Assembly (NCBI GenBank): GCA_036557285.1
Contig: DATBHW010000012.1
Coordinates: forward strand, 1 to 64,000
Reading direction: 5' to 3'
DNA from: Ktedonobacterales bacterium
GTDB lineage: Bacteria > Chloroflexota > Ktedonobacteria > Ktedonobacterales > DATBGS01
DNA: 64,000 bases
The translations under genes and the position numbers were made by a program. The notes under the pieces are model-generated. The model was not told the origin of the DNA, searched no databases, and saw only the letters and a list, made by a program, of their open reading frames with translations. How positions within the stretch are numbered: the first letter of the stretch is position 1; each line of letters begins with the position of its first letter. Below are positions 43,393 to 52,162 of this stretch, one piece after another.

Positions 43393-43914
43393 ATGACCGG
43401 GTGGCGCTTTCTCAAACATTCTCCGCAACGTCGCGCTTCTGACCGGCTCCCTCGCTATCTGCCAAGCAAGGGCCGCTGGAACGCGCCTGAACCTGTGAAT
43501 CTGCGCACGAATCTCATCATCATTGGCTTTGGGCTGGCCCTGGGCGCTGGCTATATTTTGGAATTGATCTCTGGTAGATCAAGTGAGGCTGGCCTGTTCT
43601 TCTTGCTCGCCAGCGCGCTGCTCGGCCTGGGCGGCTTTTCGCTGTTCTTTGCATTAGGCCGGAGGCTTGCCAGCAGGCTAAGAGGTGTTAAAAAGCACTG
43701 CGGCTGCTGTCGCTTCTATGAGGTACGGAGCGGGCTGTACGTGATTGGCCGCTGTCAGGCCGACCCTTCCAGGAACATGGTTACTTGCGCCGATGGCTGC
43801 CGCTCATTCCGCTTTTCAGAGCGCGCGATGGTGCGCGAGCGTCTGGCGCAGCACCCCCGCATCCTCAAGCAGCTTCAGATTATCTGCGCCAGCGATGCGA
43901 CAAAACAATCGTAA
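43393..43914 (+). CDS. Two-TM membrane protein with Cys-rich tail
   Basis: 173 residues. Two helices at about 44-62 (LIIIGFGLALGAGYILELI) and 70-92 (LFFLLASALLGLGGFSLFFAL). The cytoplasmic tail has CGCCRFYEV...GRCQAD...CADGCRSF, six Cys that could bind a metal. No family recognised. Start at MTGWRFLKH after CAGGAGG. Function unknown. Confidence 0.65.
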   Translation: MTGWRFLKHSPQRRASDRLPRYLPSKGRWNAPEPVNLRTNLIIIGFGLALGAGYILELISGRSSEAGLFFLLASALLGLGGFSLFFALGRRLASRLRGVKKHCGCCRFYEVRSGLYVIGRCQADPSRNMVTCADGCRSFRFSERAMVRERLAQHPRILKQLQIICASDATKQS

Positions 43915-43934
43915 AAAGGTTTTCTTGTGTCCTT

Positions 43935-43980
43935 CACAAGCGCCTGTACTCGGACAAGCTGCCGGGTACAGGCGCTTGTG
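43935..43980. terminator. 15-bp stem-loop between membrane-protein gene and fdhD
   Basis: CACAAGCGCCTGTAC and its exact complement (43966-43980) enclose a 16-base loop. It follows the 43393 gene by 20 bases and is followed at once by CTATACTAC, a probable -10 box for fdhD. Confidence 0.6.
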
Positions 43981-44031
43981 CTATACTACACAGAAAGATT
44001 CGCTTTCATCACATCGAAGACAGGTGCGCCC

Positions 44032-44949
44032 ATGACCGATATGATGTCTGATGAGGCGCTGACCGCTCCCATCCGTTCGCCACTTGACCCGCTGCGTCAG
44101 GTGAGCGTCGAGGTGGTTCGCTGGTCAGGCACAGCCTCCAACCTGACCCATGATGAGGTCACTGCCGAAGAGCCGCTCGACATTCAAGCGCCCCCCGTCG
44201 AAGGCGCACCCGACCAGCCAGGGGCGACGCTGGCGGTCATTATGCGCACGCCAGGACACGATGAGGAGCTGGCCGCCGGTTTCCTCTACAGCGAAGGGCT
44301 GATTCGCGGCCCGCGTGAATTGGCTGGCTTTGCGCCTGGCAGCGACCCGGATGGCCTGCCCTCCGATAACGTTCTAGAAGTTCTCGCCGCGCCAGGCGTT
44401 GATCTTCAGCGCCGCGTCCAGGAGGAAGGCTACACGCGCCAGTTTGCGGTCAACGCGAGCTGCGGCGTTTGCGGCAAGAACAGCGTCGCCGCTGCCTGCG
44501 CGGCACTGCCGCCGCTGCCTGATGGCCCGCTGCGCATGGAACCGGCTGTTCTCTGCACGCTGTCTGATCGCCTGCGCGCCGGGCAACAGGTCTTCGAGCA
44601 TACGGGCGGGCTGCACGCCGCCGGACTCTTCGATGCCGCTGGCAATTTACTGGCGCTGCGCGAGGATGTGGGCCGCCATAACGCTGTTGATAAACTGGTG
44701 GGCCGCGCGCTGCTGGATGCCGCGCTGCCTCTGGCCGAGCATGTCTTGCTGGTCAGCGGGCGACTTTCGTTTGAGATTGTCTTGAAGGCGCTGGCGGCGG
44801 GTATTCCGCTGGTTGCCGCTGTTTCCGCGCCCAGCAGCCTGGCCGTTGATCTGGCACTGGCGAGCAACATCACGCTGGTGGGTTTCTTGCGCGGCTCCAG
44901 CTTCAACGTCTACACCCATCCCTGGCGCGTCAGCATAACAGATCATTGA
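44032..44949 (+). CDS. fdhD: Formate dehydrogenase accessory sulfurtransferase
   Basis: 305 residues. FdhD transfers sulfur from IscS to the molybdenum cofactor of formate dehydrogenase. The CxxC active site is in AVNASCGVCGKNSV. TPGHDEELAAGFLYSEGLI, EHTGGLHAAGLF, LREDVGRHNAVDKLVG and LLVSGRLSFEIVLKAL are the family blocks. Start at MTDMMSDEAL. No formate dehydrogenase gene is in the window. Its 3' end is followed by the HTH-cyclase gene 20 bases later. Confidence 0.92.
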   Translation: MTDMMSDEALTAPIRSPLDPLRQVSVEVVRWSGTASNLTHDEVTAEEPLDIQAPPVEGAPDQPGATLAVIMRTPGHDEELAAGFLYSEGLIRGPRELAGFAPGSDPDGLPSDNVLEVLAAPGVDLQRRVQEEGYTRQFAVNASCGVCGKNSVAAACAALPPLPDGPLRMEPAVLCTLSDRLRAGQQVFEHTGGLHAAGLFDAAGNLLALREDVGRHNAVDKLVGRALLDAALPLAEHVLLVSGRLSFEIVLKALAAGIPLVAAVSAPSSLAVDLALASNITLVGFLRGSSFNVYTHPWRVSITDH

Positions 44950-44969
44950 GGGCCGTAGAGGAGCGAGCG

Positions 44970-45866
44970 ATGAGTACACCGCCCAAGCAGAACTTCGGGG
45001 ATTTGTTTCGCCAATATCGCCTGACCAGTGGGCTGACTTCAGAAAAGCTGGCGAAGTGGGCCAGAACCACCGCCGATGCTCTTGCGCGGCTGGAGTCCGG
45101 GGTGAATATCCAGGTGACTCCCCAGGAGATTGAGCGCCTGGCTGATTTTCTAGGGCTTGATGACCGTGAACGCGCGAAGTTTTTTGCCGCTGCGCCGCTG
45201 GCCGCGTCTGCGCCCGCCGGACATGCGCCCACAGCCAAGGGGCTGCCCGCCATCCTGATCTTTCTGATTGCTGATGTGCGCGGCTATACTCGCTTCACTC
45301 TGGAGCATGGCGATGAGGCCGCCGCGCGGCTAACCACCCGCTTTGCCACCCTGGTGCGCGAAGGGGTCATGCTCCGACACGGCCATTTGATTGAATTACG
45401 TGGAGATGAGGCGCTGGCCTGCTTTAGCTCTGTCCGTCAGGCGCTTCAAGCGGCGATGGAGATGCAGGAACATTTTATCCAGGCAACCAGAGCCGACCCG
45501 CTGTTTCCGCTGCCTGTCGGCATTGGCCTGGACGCTGGCGAAGCGGTGCCAGTCGAGAACGGCTATCGGGGCGCGGCGCTTAATCTGGCGGCGCGGTTGT
45601 GCAGCCTGGCCGGTCCGGGCGAGATTCTGGTCAGCGAAATTATCACGCATCTGGCCCGCCGGGTTGATGGCCTGCGCTATCGCCCCTGGGGACAGGCCGA
45701 ACTCAAGGGCTTTGACGAGCCAGTGCGCATCATTGCGGTCCAGCGTTCCGATCAGAACGACGAGCCAGTCTCCCCGCCGATCATCGAGCCTGCGCTTCCT
45801 GCGCCAGTGGTGGAAGCAGAGCAGCCGAACGCGCCGCTCGCGCCAGCCAGGGACGACGAGCCATGA
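44970..45866 (+). CDS. HTH domain fused to class III adenylate/guanylate cyclase-type domain
   Basis: 298 residues. Residues 1-75 form an XRE-like helix-turn-helix (FRQYRLTSGLTSEKLAKWAR, ADALARLESG). Residues about 85-260 are a class III cyclase homology domain: first metal Asp in FLIADVRGYTRFT, second in LIELRGDEALACF, and YRGAALNLAARLCSLAGPGE. FGDLF and a Pro/Ala-rich tail complete it. Catalytic activity is plausible, as both Asp are present; nucleotide specificity is not judged. It follows fdhD by 20 bases. Confidence 0.8.
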   Translation: MSTPPKQNFGDLFRQYRLTSGLTSEKLAKWARTTADALARLESGVNIQVTPQEIERLADFLGLDDRERAKFFAAAPLAASAPAGHAPTAKGLPAILIFLIADVRGYTRFTLEHGDEAAARLTTRFATLVREGVMLRHGHLIELRGDEALACFSSVRQALQAAMEMQEHFIQATRADPLFPLPVGIGLDAGEAVPVENGYRGAALNLAARLCSLAGPGEILVSEIITHLARRVDGLRYRPWGQAELKGFDEPVRIIAVQRSDQNDEPVSPPIIEPALPAPVVEAEQPNAPLAPARDDEP

Positions 45867-45905
45867 GATGTATACACAGCAATCTGACGAGTGAGGATAC
45901 GAGCC

Positions 45906-47387
45906 ATGCCTGATACCTACAAAAACTATATCAAGGGCCGCTGGGTGGAGGCGCGCTCCGGGCGCACCTTTGAGAACCGCAATCCGGCCAACGGCGAACT
46001 GCTGGGACTCTTCCCCGACAGCGGCGCGGAAGACGTGAATGACGCCGCTGCCGCTGCGCGCGCCGCTTTCACTTCCTGGCGCGTGTATCCCGCGCCCAAG
46101 CGGGGCGAAATCCTCTTTCGCTTCGGCCAATTGCTGGCGGCGCACAAAGACGAGATCGCCCGGCTGATGACAATGGAGATGGGCAAGGTCTTGAAAGAGG
46201 CGGGCGGCGACGTGCAAGAGGGCATTGACATGGCCTTTTACATGGGCGGCGAGGGTCGGCGGCTCTTTGGCTTCGTGACGCCTGTGGAACTCCCCAATAA
46301 ATCGGGCATGGCTGTGCGCGATCCAATTGGCGTGGTCGGCGTGATCACTCCCTGGAACTTTCCCATCGCTATTCCTTCGTGGAAGATGCTGGCGGCGCTG
46401 ATCTGCGGCAATACCATCGTCTTTAAGCCTGCCAAAGATACGCCGTTGTGCGCGACAAAGTTTGTCGAGCTTTTAACCGAGGCGGGCGTGCCGGAGGGCG
46501 TGGTCAATCTGGTGCATGGCTCTGGCCCGAACGTCGGGATGCCTATTGTGCAGCACCCTGACGTGGATGTGATTACCTTCACCGGCTCCAACGAGACGGG
46601 GCGCGAGGTGAACGTCGAGGCGGCCAGACGCATCAAGCGCGTTTCGCTGGAGCTTGGCGGCAAGAACGCGATCATGGTGATGGACGACGCCGACCTGGAC
46701 CTGGCGGTTGATGGCATCCTCTGGAGCGCCTTTGGCACCAGCGGCCAACGCTGCACCGCCGCCAGCCGCGTCATCGCGCATAGGGGCGTCCGCCGTGAAC
46801 TGGAGGAGCGGCTGGTCGCCCGCGCTTCGGCGCTGCGGCTGGGCGATGGCCTGCTGCCAACGACGGATGTTGGCCCGGTGATTAACGAGGCGGCGATCAA
46901 GCGCATTGATAGCTATACTCAGATTGCTCGTCAGGAGGGCGCAGCGGTCCTGGTTGGCGGCGCGATTGCCCGCGAGGGCGAATTGGCGAAAGGCAGCTTC
47001 TATCGCCCCACGCTGTACAGCAATGTCCGGCCAGAGATGCGCGTGGCCCAGGAAGAGATTTTCGGTCCCTGCACCTCGATAATCGAGGTTGCCAGCCTGG
47101 AAGAAGCCATTCAGGTCAATAACGGTGTGGCCTATGGCCTGTCCAGTTCGCTCTATACCCAGGACATCAACGCTGTGCAGCGGGCGATGCGCGATGTGAC
47201 CAGCGGCATTCTCTACATCAACGCCGGAACCATCGGCGCGGAGATTCAACTGCCCTTCGGCGGGACGCGCGGCACCGGCAACGGCCACCGCGAGGCTGGG
47301 CTGGGCGCTATCGAGACGTTCACCGAATGGAAGAGCATCTATATTGACTACAGCGGCAAGCTGCAACGCGCACAGATTGATGCCTGA
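45906..47387 (+). CDS. Aldehyde dehydrogenase family protein
   Basis: 493 residues. Catalytic Cys in FGTSGQRCTAASRVIAH, general base Glu in VSLELGGKNAIMVMDDAD and the NAD(P) site in TFTGSNETGREVNVEA. VGVITPWNFPIAIPSWK is the conserved N-terminal block. It oxidises an aldehyde to an acid in the cytoplasm. The closest types are semialdehyde/aldehyde dehydrogenases of amino-acid catabolism (ALDH7 or KGSADH-like), not resolved. Start at MPDTYKNYIKG after GTGAGGA. Confidence 0.92.
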   Translation: MPDTYKNYIKGRWVEARSGRTFENRNPANGELLGLFPDSGAEDVNDAAAAARAAFTSWRVYPAPKRGEILFRFGQLLAAHKDEIARLMTMEMGKVLKEAGGDVQEGIDMAFYMGGEGRRLFGFVTPVELPNKSGMAVRDPIGVVGVITPWNFPIAIPSWKMLAALICGNTIVFKPAKDTPLCATKFVELLTEAGVPEGVVNLVHGSGPNVGMPIVQHPDVDVITFTGSNETGREVNVEAARRIKRVSLELGGKNAIMVMDDADLDLAVDGILWSAFGTSGQRCTAASRVIAHRGVRRELEERLVARASALRLGDGLLPTTDVGPVINEAAIKRIDSYTQIARQEGAAVLVGGAIAREGELAKGSFYRPTLYSNVRPEMRVAQEEIFGPCTSIIEVASLEEAIQVNNGVAYGLSSSLYTQDINAVQRAMRDVTSGILYINAGTIGAEIQLPFGGTRGTGNGHREAGLGAIETFTEWKSIYIDYSGKLQRAQIDA

Positions 47388-47404
47388 CGAAAAGGCCATG
47401 CGGC

Positions 47405-47433
47405 TTGACGGGTCAGTTGGGCCGCGCTACAAT
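47405..47433 (+). promoter_or_regulatory. Promoter of first kinase-WD40 gene
   Basis: TTGACG, a 17-base spacer and TACAAT, 60 bases before the kinase start. Confidence 0.6.
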
Positions 47434-47492
47434 ACGCGGCGCAAGCGGTAGATGGGTGTCGGGGGAATCTGCGCTGTGGGAGCGGCTTCAGC

Positions 47493-49769
47493 ATGGCTGA
47501 TCGTATCGGGCAACAGCTTGGTGATTATCGGTTGATTCGTTTGATAGGCAAGGGCGCTTTGGCGGAAGTCTATCTAGGCGAACACGCGCAAGAAGGCACG
47601 CAGGCCGCCGTCAAGGTATTTCATAAACGCCTGGAGGGCGAGGATGCGGAGCGTTTTCAAGAGGAGGCCCTCCGCGTGGCGCGCCTGAATCATCCGCATA
47701 TCGCGCGCATCTTCGGGTATGCCGTTGAGGAGGGCGTGCCGTTTCTGGCGATGGACTACGCCCCCAACGGCGCCCTGCGCAGCCGGTTTCCCAGGGGCGA
47801 TCCCCAGGCTCCGGGCGCGATTCTGCCCTACGTGTGGCAGGTGGCCGATGCCCTGCACTATGCTCACGGCCAGCATCTGGTTCATCGAGATGTCAGACCA
47901 GAAAATATGCTGCTTGACGCGCGCAACGAGGTCTTGCTCAGCGACTTTGGCATTGGGGCGGCCTTGCAGAGTTCGAGCTATCAGATGGCCCAGGAAATTG
48001 TTGGGACGGCAACCTACATGGCCCCGGAACAGATTGAAGGGCAGGCCCGCCCGGCCAGCGATCAATATGCCCTGGCGGCTATTATTTACGAGTGGCTGTG
48101 CGGCGTGCCTCCCTTCGAGGGGTCAGCCAAGGAAGTGATGGCAAAGCATCTCTTTACCGAGCCGCTTTCCCTGCATGGACGTGTGCGAACGATCTCCCCG
48201 GCGATAGAAGCGGTCATCATGGGGGCGCTCTCCAAAGACCCGGCGGATCGGTTCCCCAGCGCCCAGTCGTTTGCCGCTGCTTTTGATGAAGCCTGCCAGG
48301 CGGTGCCGGTGCTGCTGTTTATGGCCCCACGAGTGATTGAACCGCCTGAGCCAGAGGATGAGGAACTGGCTGAATCCACACAAACCATGTCCGCTATGCA
48401 AGCCGCGCCAGACGAGCCAGACGCGCCTGCTGTGTTGGATGTGCCAGCCGCGCCGGTTCTGCCGATTATACTGGCCCCGCCGCCTTCCAGCGCGGTTTCG
48501 CCTTCGGCGAATCCAGCAAGATGGCCCATGAACCCGGAACCTATCGTGGTCACGCCGAAGCCGTCGTTCTCTGGCCCTGGCGCTCCTCCTGCTGGCGAGC
48601 CTCCGCCCCCGTTCGACAAGGTAACGCGGGGAGCCTCCTGGCGCGAAGTCAACTGGATGCCGCCCGCCACACGTGATCCAGCGCCGCTGTTCCAGCCGCT
48701 GGAGGAGCCTCGCCCGCTTATTTCGCGGCGCACTATCCTCATTGGAGGCGTGGCGGGCCTGACGGTGATTGCTGGCGCGCTGACCTGGATGCAGATCAGC
48801 CAGCCGCGTGGCGCTGCGCCTGGCTCGGTCGGCCCGGCCACCACCAACACGCCCAGGGTGACGCCAAAGCCTGCCCGCACCCCGACGCCGAAGCCTGCTT
48901 CCCTGGGCACGACGCTTTTCACCTATCACGGCCATTCCGGCTTTCTGCGCGGCGTTTCCTGGTCGCCCGATGGCAAACGTATCGCCTCGGCAAGCGATGA
49001 CCACACCGCCCAGGTTTGGGATGCCTTCAGTGGGGAGCAGCCGCTGACCTACAAGGGCCACAGCCGCGAGGTAATGGCTGTCGCCTGGTCGCCCTCCGGC
49101 AAATTGATCGCTTCAGGGGGCAAGGATCAAACGCTGAAGGTTTGGGACGCGATTACCGGCAAGACCCTGCACAGCTTTGATTTTGGACACTGGGTCATGG
49201 CCCTGGCCTGGTCGCCTGACGGCAAGCATCTGGCAGCCGGAAGCTGGGATTATACGGTGCAGGTGTGGAATACAACGACCTGGAAGCGCGTCCACAACCT
49301 CAACGCGCCCGGATGGGTCAACGCGCTGGCGTGGTCCTCGGATAACATCCACCTTGTCTCTGGCGACGGCGCGAAAGTGGCTGTCGTCTGGAATATTTCC
49401 ACAGGCGGCAAGATTCTCACATACCGACGCCACACCGCCGCTGTCCTTGCTGTGGCCTGGGCGCCCGTTGGCAATCAGATTGCATCTGGCGCAGACCTTC
49501 CCGATACGACGGTGCAATACTGGAATCGCTTGAACGGAGCGCGGCTCTGGAGCGCAAAGATGGAAACGCCTGCAACTTCGCTGGCGTGGTCGCCCGATGG
49601 GAAGCGGCTGGCTGCGGGCGGCGGCAGTGCCTCTCTGCTGAATCCCGCGACGGGAGCGCAGCTTTTCACCTATCAGGGAGACGGCTCGGCGCTGGCCTGG
49701 TCGCCTGATGGGAAGTATATCGCCTCTGGCGGCCAGCCGACCACTGTGCAGGTCTGGCAAGCGATATAG
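47493..49769 (+). CDS. Ser/Thr protein kinase with TM helix and WD40 propeller
   Basis: 758 residues. Kinase domain about 10-270: Gly loop GKGALAEVYLG, Lys in AAVKVFHK, catalytic loop HRDVRPENML (usual Lys is Arg), DFG in LSDFGIGAAL and YMAPEQ. A Pro-rich linker (290-400) leads to one TM helix (about 408-430). At least six WD40-like repeats follow outside the cell (VSWSPDGKRIASASDD, VAWSPSGKLIASGGKD, LAWSPDGKHLAAGSWD). This receptor layout is common in Ktedonobacteria. The external ligand is unknown. It has its own promoter. Confidence 0.92.
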   Translation: MADRIGQQLGDYRLIRLIGKGALAEVYLGEHAQEGTQAAVKVFHKRLEGEDAERFQEEALRVARLNHPHIARIFGYAVEEGVPFLAMDYAPNGALRSRFPRGDPQAPGAILPYVWQVADALHYAHGQHLVHRDVRPENMLLDARNEVLLSDFGIGAALQSSSYQMAQEIVGTATYMAPEQIEGQARPASDQYALAAIIYEWLCGVPPFEGSAKEVMAKHLFTEPLSLHGRVRTISPAIEAVIMGALSKDPADRFPSAQSFAAAFDEACQAVPVLLFMAPRVIEPPEPEDEELAESTQTMSAMQAAPDEPDAPAVLDVPAAPVLPIILAPPPSSAVSPSANPARWPMNPEPIVVTPKPSFSGPGAPPAGEPPPPFDKVTRGASWREVNWMPPATRDPAPLFQPLEEPRPLISRRTILIGGVAGLTVIAGALTWMQISQPRGAAPGSVGPATTNTPRVTPKPARTPTPKPASLGTTLFTYHGHSGFLRGVSWSPDGKRIASASDDHTAQVWDAFSGEQPLTYKGHSREVMAVAWSPSGKLIASGGKDQTLKVWDAITGKTLHSFDFGHWVMALAWSPDGKHLAAGSWDYTVQVWNTTTWKRVHNLNAPGWVNALAWSSDNIHLVSGDGAKVAVVWNISTGGKILTYRRHTAAVLAVAWAPVGNQIASGADLPDTTVQYWNRLNGARLWSAKMETPATSLAWSPDGKRLAAGGGSASLLNPATGAQLFTYQGDGSALAWSPDGKYIASGGQPTTVQVWQAI

Positions 49770-49808
49770 CGTCGTCGCTTTTTGCGAGCGTCCATCTCTT
49801 CTGCTCGT

Positions 49809-49837
49809 TTGACAGGCTTGCTCGATAGCCCTACAAT
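49809..49837 (+). promoter_or_regulatory. Promoter of second kinase-WD40 gene
   Basis: TTGACA, a 17-base spacer and TACAAT; 64 bases before the ATG. Nearly the same spacing and -10 as the promoter of the first kinase gene. Confidence 0.65.
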
Positions 49838-49901
49838 ATTGATTGGCAGATCGGTTGTAGCCGATCAGGGCTGAGTAGGTTTCCAAGGAGCATGGAAGAT
49901 C

Positions 49902-52058
49902 ATGGCCGCTTCTCTGTTTTGCCCCCAGTGTGGGGCGATGAATCCGCCGGAAGAGAAAACCTGTTTCGCCTGTGGACATTCCCTCGCTGATCCCACGCCC
50001 GCAGCGATGAGTGCGCCAATGGGGCAGCGCCTGATCCGGCAGCGTTATCGGCTGCTGCGCCAGATTGGCGTGGGGGGTTTTGGCGCGGTCTATAAGGCTG
50101 AAGATACCGCGTTAGGGAACCGGCTGGTCGCCGTCAAAGAGATGAGCGCGGGCGGCCTGACCTCGGAGGAACAGCGCGAGGCCACCGAAGCGGTCCACCA
50201 GGAAGCTTTGCTGCTGGCCCGGCTGTCGCATCCCAACCTGCCGCGCATCTACGAGCAGTTCGAGGAAGCCGGGCGCTGGTGTCTGGTGATGGAGTTCATC
50301 GAGGGCCAGTCGTTGGATGACTATCTGGCGCAGCAGGGCGGACGCCTGCCAGTAGCCGAGGCGCTCCAGATTGGCCTGCAACTGACGAAGGTGCTGGGCT
50401 ATCTGCATAGCCGCCAGCCGCCGATTGTCTTTCGTGACCTGAAGCCATCCAACGTGATGCGCACACCTGACGGGCAGGTGTACCTGATTGACTTTGGGAT
50501 TGCGCGCCTGTTCAAGCCAGGGCAGCAGAAAGATACGATGGCCTTTGGATCGCCAGGGTATGCCGCGCCGGAGCAATATGGCAAGGCGCAGACGACGCCG
50601 CGCTCGGATGTCTTCAGCCTGGGCGCGCTGCTGCATCATCTGCTTACCGGCAACGACCCGTCCGAAACGCCCTTTCGCTTCAAGCCGCTGACCATGCCCC
50701 GTCCCGCCGGGCTTTCAACCCTGATCCAGCGCATGGTTGATCTGGATACGGCCAGACGCCCGGCCACGATGGAGCTTGTCCGGCATGACCTGGAGCGTAT
50801 GGCGAGCGATCAGGCGCCCTGGCGCACTGAAGACGCTGGCCTGGCTCAGTCGGGTGTGTATATCACGCCTGCGAGCGCGCAAGCTACAGGCGGCTATCCG
50901 CGCCTGGCCCCTGCGCCCCCTTCCTGGCAGGGCCAGAACGCCTTCCAGCCTGTTCAGGGCGGGCCAGTGCTGCAACCGCCCCCAACTAAGCAGAAAAGCA
51001 AGAACTGGGGGTGGGTGATGATTATCGTGCTGGCAAGCTGTGTTCTTTGCCCGGCCTTGTTTGGCCTCATAAATCATACCAATACATATACGTCTACATA
51101 TCCATCAGACCCGTTCCCGAACGGGGACGGGTACGATTATACCCCCAACACTTACACGCCAGTTACCTCTGATTTCGTACCAGTCTACGCGCTGTCCTGG
51201 TCGCCCGACGGCCACCAGATCGCCTCCGGTGGAGCCGATGGCAAGATTGCCATCTGTCAAATAGCCCACTCCTGCAATCAGCCGACTAATTTTAGCACGA
51301 ACCTCGCTGCGGTCATCACTCTGGATTGGTCGCCAGATGGTCAGTATATCGCCGTAGCGGGCGATGCAGGTAAGGTGCAAATCTGGCGAGCGAGCGGAAA
51401 CCTTGTCAAAAGCTTCAGTGCCTCCTCTGCTCATATTAACGCGCTCTCCTGGGCCTCCGATAGTAAACACCTTGCCCTGGCGAGCCAGGATGGGACAATG
51501 CAGGTTGTTGATGCGCTGACTGGAGGCGATCCCGTTGTCTACCAGTCGGGTGGCGATCCAGTAAGGATGGTGGCGTGGTCGCCAGATGGCAAGTATATCG
51601 CCTCCTCCAGAGGCGATCAAACGGTGCAGGTCTGGGACAGCAAGACGAAGAAAGCTGCCCATGTCTATCATGACGACAAGGGGGTGATAGAAGTCATCGC
51701 CTGGTCCCCCAATAGCAAGCGAATTGCATCGTCCGATTCCTCCCGTCAAGTTCAGGTCTGGGATGCTCTGACAGGCGGCAATCACTTTACCTACACAAGT
51801 TCCGACGGTGTGGTCGATGCGATTGCCTGGTCGCCCAATGGCCGCTATCTGGCTTCGGGGAATGAAAGTTATACTGTACAGGTATGGGCGATGGGCAACA
51901 ATAAGCCGCTCTTCACCTACACTGGGCATACAAGCGTTATCCGCGCAGTAGCCTGGTCGTCTAATAGCGAGCGTGTCGCTTCGGCAAGTTATGATGGAGC
52001 GGTGATGATTTGGGATGCCCTGACCGGAAAGAATGTCGTTGCGTATCAGCAGCCCTAG
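49902..52058 (+). CDS. Zinc-ribbon Ser/Thr kinase with TM helix and WD40 propeller
   Basis: 718 residues. N-terminal zinc ribbon FCPQCGAMNPPEEKTCFACG. Kinase domain about 45-300: GVGGFGAVYKAED, Lys in VAVKEMSA, catalytic loop VFRDLKPSNVM (FRD in place of HRD), IDFGIARLF and GYAAPEQYGKA. TM helix about 367-388, then WD40 repeats 425-718 (LSWSPDGHQIASGGAD, VAWSPDGKYIASSRGD, IAWSPNSKRIASSDSS). It is a paralogue of the preceding receptor but differs in start domain and catalytic loop. Confidence 0.92.
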   Translation: MAASLFCPQCGAMNPPEEKTCFACGHSLADPTPAAMSAPMGQRLIRQRYRLLRQIGVGGFGAVYKAEDTALGNRLVAVKEMSAGGLTSEEQREATEAVHQEALLLARLSHPNLPRIYEQFEEAGRWCLVMEFIEGQSLDDYLAQQGGRLPVAEALQIGLQLTKVLGYLHSRQPPIVFRDLKPSNVMRTPDGQVYLIDFGIARLFKPGQQKDTMAFGSPGYAAPEQYGKAQTTPRSDVFSLGALLHHLLTGNDPSETPFRFKPLTMPRPAGLSTLIQRMVDLDTARRPATMELVRHDLERMASDQAPWRTEDAGLAQSGVYITPASAQATGGYPRLAPAPPSWQGQNAFQPVQGGPVLQPPPTKQKSKNWGWVMIIVLASCVLCPALFGLINHTNTYTSTYPSDPFPNGDGYDYTPNTYTPVTSDFVPVYALSWSPDGHQIASGGADGKIAICQIAHSCNQPTNFSTNLAAVITLDWSPDGQYIAVAGDAGKVQIWRASGNLVKSFSASSAHINALSWASDSKHLALASQDGTMQVVDALTGGDPVVYQSGGDPVRMVAWSPDGKYIASSRGDQTVQVWDSKTKKAAHVYHDDKGVIEVIAWSPNSKRIASSDSSRQVQVWDALTGGNHFTYTSSDGVVDAIAWSPNGRYLASGNESYTVQVWAMGNNKPLFTYTGHTSVIRAVAWSSNSERVASASYDGAVMIWDALTGKNVVAYQQP

Positions 52059-52082
52059 CGGTAGCTTCGGTGCAGCGGCGTG

Positions 52083-52130
52083 CGCGCTGGCGAGCGGCTG
52101 GCCGCCTGGAAGGCGGCGCTACAAGTGGCA
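52083..52130. repeat. Palindromic repeat copy
   Basis: GCCGCCTGGAAGGCGGCGC with tail TACAAG, in the 104-base gap between the second kinase and the next membrane protein. Confidence 0.65.
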
Positions 52131-52162
52131 GCCGCCGATATTCAGGGGGAGGGGGCCGAAAG

